A stretch of DNA of 64,000 nt. It comes from Streptomyces sennicomposti. Its GTDB lineage: Bacteria; Actinomycetota; Actinomycetes; Streptomycetales; Streptomycetaceae. Location: assembly GCF_019890635.1 (NCBI RefSeq), contig NZ_JAIOAB010000001.1:124001-188000 (forward strand), given 5' to 3'. The number at the start of each line of letters is the position of its first letter. The first letter of the stretch is position 1. Below are positions 61,557-64,000 of this stretch, in pieces. A program made the position numbers and the translations under genes. Below the pieces are notes generated by a model. That model had not been told where the DNA came from and did no database searches. It saw only the letters and a program-made list of their open reading frames with translations.

Positions 61557-62441
61557 TCAGTGCTCGCGCGGCGCGGGAACCACCCGCTCGATCTCCGGGT
61601 GCACGGTGAGGAGCTGGCGCATGGCGCTCTCCGCGGCCGCCCCGTCGGCGGCCGCGAGCGCGTCGACGATCCGGGCGTGCTGCGCGACCGAGGTCTCGTT
61701 GGGGCGGTCGCAGCCCGTGACGGGGCCGCCGGAGACCTGGAGGGCGGCCGAGACGATCCCGGAGAGGTGCTCCAGCATCCGGTTGCCCGCGACCTGGATC
61801 AGCAGCGAGTGGAACTCGCTGTCGGCGCGGGAGAAGGTGAGCGCGTCGCCCTGCCCGAGGGCGTGGCCCATGATCTCGACCATGTCGACGAGGCGCTGCT
61901 GGACGTCCTCGCGCCCGTGCCCGGCGGCGAGCCGCGCGGCGAGCGGCTCGATCGTCCAGCGCAGCTCGCTCAGCTCGCGCCGCTGGTCGTCGCGCTGCGG
62001 CCCGAAGGCGCGCCATTCGATGATGTCCGGATCTAGGAGGTTCCAGTCGCTGACCGGGCGCACGCGCGTGCCGACGTTCGGCCGGGCGCTGACCAGGCCC
62101 TTCGCCTCCAGGACGCGGAGCGACTCACGGACGACGGTGCGGGAGACCTCGAAGCGCTGCCCGATCTCCTCGGGCACCAGCGGGCGGTCGGCGCCCAGGT
62201 CCCCGGAGACGATCATCTGTCCGAGCTGCTGGACGAGTTGGCCGTGCAGCCCGCGGCCGCGGCCCGCGGCGCGCCGGCTGACGCGGCCCAGCTCGGGCTC
62301 CGCGCCCTCCCAGGCGGGGCTTCCGACACGGTCGGGAACGGGCGCCTCGGCGTACGGGTAGCGGTCGAGTTCGCCCGGGCCGACAAGACCGGAGTCTGTG
62401 GGGCGGGCGGCGGTCATCATGGTGTGCGCAAGGGTACTCAC
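61557..62441 (-). CDS. FadR-subfamily GntR regulator
   Basis: Transcription regulator of about 294 aa from the GTG at 62441 (AAAGGA 3 bp upstream); ATG 62420 or 62417 are alternatives. A disordered N-terminus of about 55 residues, unusual for GntR proteins, precedes the winged helix LHGQLVQQLGQMIVSGDLGA, then EEIGQRFEVSRTVVRESLRV. The FCD effector domain has the metal-ligand pattern (DSEFHSLLIQ and VAQHARIVDALAAAD). The family often responds to sugar acids such as gluconate. Its neighbours give no clue to the target. Confidence 0.88.
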   Translation of the reverse strand: MSTLAHTMMTAARPTDSGLVGPGELDRYPYAEAPVPDRVGSPAWEGAEPELGRVSRRAAGRGRGLHGQLVQQLGQMIVSGDLGADRPLVPEEIGQRFEVSRTVVRESLRVLEAKGLVSARPNVGTRVRPVSDWNLLDPDIIEWRAFGPQRDDQRRELSELRWTIEPLAARLAAGHGREDVQQRLVDMVEIMGHALGQGDALTFSRADSEFHSLLIQVAGNRMLEHLSGIVSAALQVSGGPVTGCDRPNETSVAQHARIVDALAAADGAAAESAMRQLLTVHPEIERVVPAPREH

Positions 62442-62603
62442 GCATCCTTTGTCGGCGTCGTTTCCAACTCCCTTGAGGTCTTTGGTGAAAAGCACACGAA
62501 AGGGTGATCGCTCACTCTGCCGCAATTGACGCCTTATTGGAAAGAAATGGACTTTCCGTGAGGAGTTGTGTGCAGTGTGCGACCGAAAATGCTCGAGGTT
62601 TTT

Positions 62604-64000
62604 TCATCGGCATCGGCTCCGCAGGGCCGTCAGCACGTACCCGCACCCCAGCGTCACCAGCGACAACACCAGTGATCCCGCGAGAGGTTGAGCAATCATG
62701 CGGGCCGCCGCGGCGAAGTAGCGATCCCCCCCGAAAGGCCACTCCAGCAGAAATGCCCCGCGCAGCCTCGTGGGCAGGCCGTCCGCGTCCCAGTCCGCCC
62801 CTCCCATCGCCGCCTGCGCGAGCGGTGCGACGACGACCGGTACGGCGAGCACGGCGGCCAGGCCCGCCGTCGTCGACCGGAACAGCCCCGCGGCCAGCAG
62901 GCCGGCCCAGGCGCATCCCACGACGAGCCCGAACCAGTCGGCGCCCAGCGAGAGCCAGTCGCCGGGAACCTGCGTGAGTTCCCGTCCGTAGACGAGGTAG
63001 AGCACTTCGGCGTCGCAGCCGATCGTGAGGAAGGCCAGCGCCAGCGCGGTCGCGGCGGCGACGAGGAGTTTGGCGGCGAGCAGTCCGATACGGCGCGGCA
63101 CCGTGCCGCGGTCCACCGCCAGCGCGGGATGGCGGAACTCGTCGCCGAAGGCCAGGGCGCCGAGCAGCCCGGCGCCGAGGGCCGTGGGCGGCAGCGGAAG
63201 TTGCTGCGGCCACGCGGCCAGCAGCCGGGGCTGCGGGCTGTGTCCCATGGCCCCCATGACCAGGGCGGTGAGGGCGGACACGGCCAGGACGGCGGCGCTG
63301 GTGACGAAGCCGGTGCCGATGCCGCAGGCGCGGCGCAGTTCGTAGCGGAGGGGGCGCAGCGGGCCGGGGCCGAGACGGACGGAGATGGGGGGTGGCAGCG
63401 GGGACGAGGGGTCGAGCCTGACGGCTTCGGCGGGACGCGGGGTGGGGATCGAGGCGTGGGCGCCGGCGGGGGGCGGTGTCGTCGGCTGTCCGGCGGCGGG
63501 GCGGGCGGTGGCGGACCGCGCCGCGCCGTGACGGAAGTCGGCGCGGCGGAAGTCGCCGTGCTCGGTGTCGGCGTGGCGGGGGTCGGCGCGGCCGGGGTCG
63601 GCGTGCTGTGCGGACGCGGGCTGCCCCGGGGCGGGGCGGGGGTCGTCCGGCGCACGTCCGGGCGCCGCCTCGGAGGTCTCCGAGTGACGCCCGGAGAGGC
63701 GCGCGGCGTCCGGACGGTCGGACGTGAGGGCGCCGCCGAGGCCCCTGGAGACGGACGGTCGGTCCTGGTGCGGCGACGCGGAGTGGGTGTCGGGCTGGGT
63801 GAGGGCCGCCGGGGGCGGGTTCTCGGAGGCGATGACGAGGGCGCGGTGCTCGGCGCGGGCGCGGGCCGCGCCGGAGCCGCCGTCCGCGCCCTCGGGGAGG
63901 CGGTCGTGGTCCCGGCCGACCGACGCGGTTCCGCTGTCGGTGCGGACCGTGGCAGAGGCGCCGTCGGGGCGCTGCGCGACGGCGACCGCCTCGGCGGAGC
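62604..64000 (-). CDS. ABC-2-type transporter membrane protein (partial, N-terminus beyond window)
   Basis: Open frame with its stop at 62604 and no stop up to the right edge. From about 63420 leftward it reads as a membrane domain of five to six spans (ACGIGTGFVTSAAVLAVSAL, GAGLLGALAFGDEFRHPALA, LLAAKLLVAAATALALAFLT). The motif LAFGDEFRHPALAVDRGTVP resembles the loop of ABC-2 permeases (GEEYRHGTL-like). Before it lies a low-complexity Pro/Ala/Arg/His/Asp linker of about 140 residues. The missing N-terminus may carry an ATPase domain, as in fused Streptomyces ABC proteins, but this is not visible. Confidence 0.75.
   Translation of the reverse strand, partial: SAEAVAVAQRPDGASATVRTDSGTASVGRDHDRLPEGADGGSGAARARAEHRALVIASENPPPAALTQPDTHSASPHQDRPSVSRGLGGALTSDRPDAARLSGRHSETSEAAPGRAPDDPRPAPGQPASAQHADPGRADPRHADTEHGDFRRADFRHGAARSATARPAAGQPTTPPPAGAHASIPTPRPAEAVRLDPSSPLPPPISVRLGPGPLRPLRYELRRACGIGTGFVTSAAVLAVSALTALVMGAMGHSPQPRLLAAWPQQLPLPPTALGAGLLGALAFGDEFRHPALAVDRGTVPRRIGLLAAKLLVAAATALALAFLTIGCDAEVLYLVYGRELTQVPGDWLSLGADWFGLVVGCAWAGLLAAGLFRSTTAGLAAVLAVPVVVAPLAQAAMGGADWDADGLPTRLRGAFLLEWPFGGDRYFAAAARMIAQPLAGSLVLSLVTLGCGYVLTALRSRCR

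Overview
The window reads as a chromosomal core segment of a Streptomyces species. GC content is very high, GTG and TTG starts are common, 4-bp stop/start overlaps are frequent, and the marker genes are typical: cutRS, sepH, hrdB, parC/parE, a c-di-AMP riboswitch before an M23 peptidase, and DasR and iron boxes. From memory, the gene order runs dut - cutRS - cpfC - sepH - tdk - ptsH - parC - parE - hrdB, as in S. coelicolor read from about SCO5868 down to SCO5820. I could not check this by alignment.

Layout. 0-7.7 kb: ABC ATPase (cut by the window edge), DUF3710, dut, a thioesterase, DUF3093, a hypothetical gene, a zinc-ribbon DUF4193 gene, the CutRS two-component system and a 57-aa protein. 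7.7-17 kb: inositol phosphatase, coproporphyrin ferrochelatase, MFS exporter, sugar-lactone oxidase, a Thr/Gly/Ala-rich membrane protein, the division regulator SepH, a rhodanese and a double VOC protein. 17.2-24.1 kb: a probably accessory block (FAD oxidoreductase, a five-gene coupled operon, a convergent LuxR/TrmB-type regulator). 24.1-35.3 kb: thymidine kinase, an AlkP-type phosphodiesterase, DUF5998, a GNAT/acyl-CoA-synthetase fusion, HPr with a DasR box, a GntR regulator, a riboswitch-controlled M23 peptidase and an M16 protease pair. 35.7-45 kb: topoisomerase IV subunit A, CobW GTPase, DUF6082, a small conserved protein, divergent citrate synthase paralogues (one fused to an HTH) and an iron-box-controlled sucrase/ferredoxin-like protein. 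45-55.5 kb: a CitA/DcuR-type two-component pair split by an inverted NitT/TauT-type ABC operon, a DUF485/solute:sodium symporter pair, and a NarL-type two-component system with a membrane partner. 55.6-64 kb: topoisomerase IV subunit B, DUF7455, a trypsin-like protease, HrdB, a FadR-type regulator and an ABC-2 membrane protein running off the window.

Most interesting point. At 18.9-22.4 kb a small secreted cationic peptide precursor is translationally coupled to a DUF5819-like membrane protein containing a TTA (bldA) codon, and that gene to an HTTM/SdpB-like multispanning protein. Two further coupled genes follow, one of unknown function and one a beta-lactamase-fold hydrolase. The layout resembles the Bacillus SdpABC toxin-maturation set and is my best candidate for an undescribed peptide system. 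Everything beyond the gene order and motifs is inference.

The remaining genes are mostly housekeeping. Several regulatory sites can be read directly: the ydaO-type riboswitch, a dre box, an iron box, OmpR-type direct repeats before cutR, operator-like palindromes and many strong hairpin terminators.
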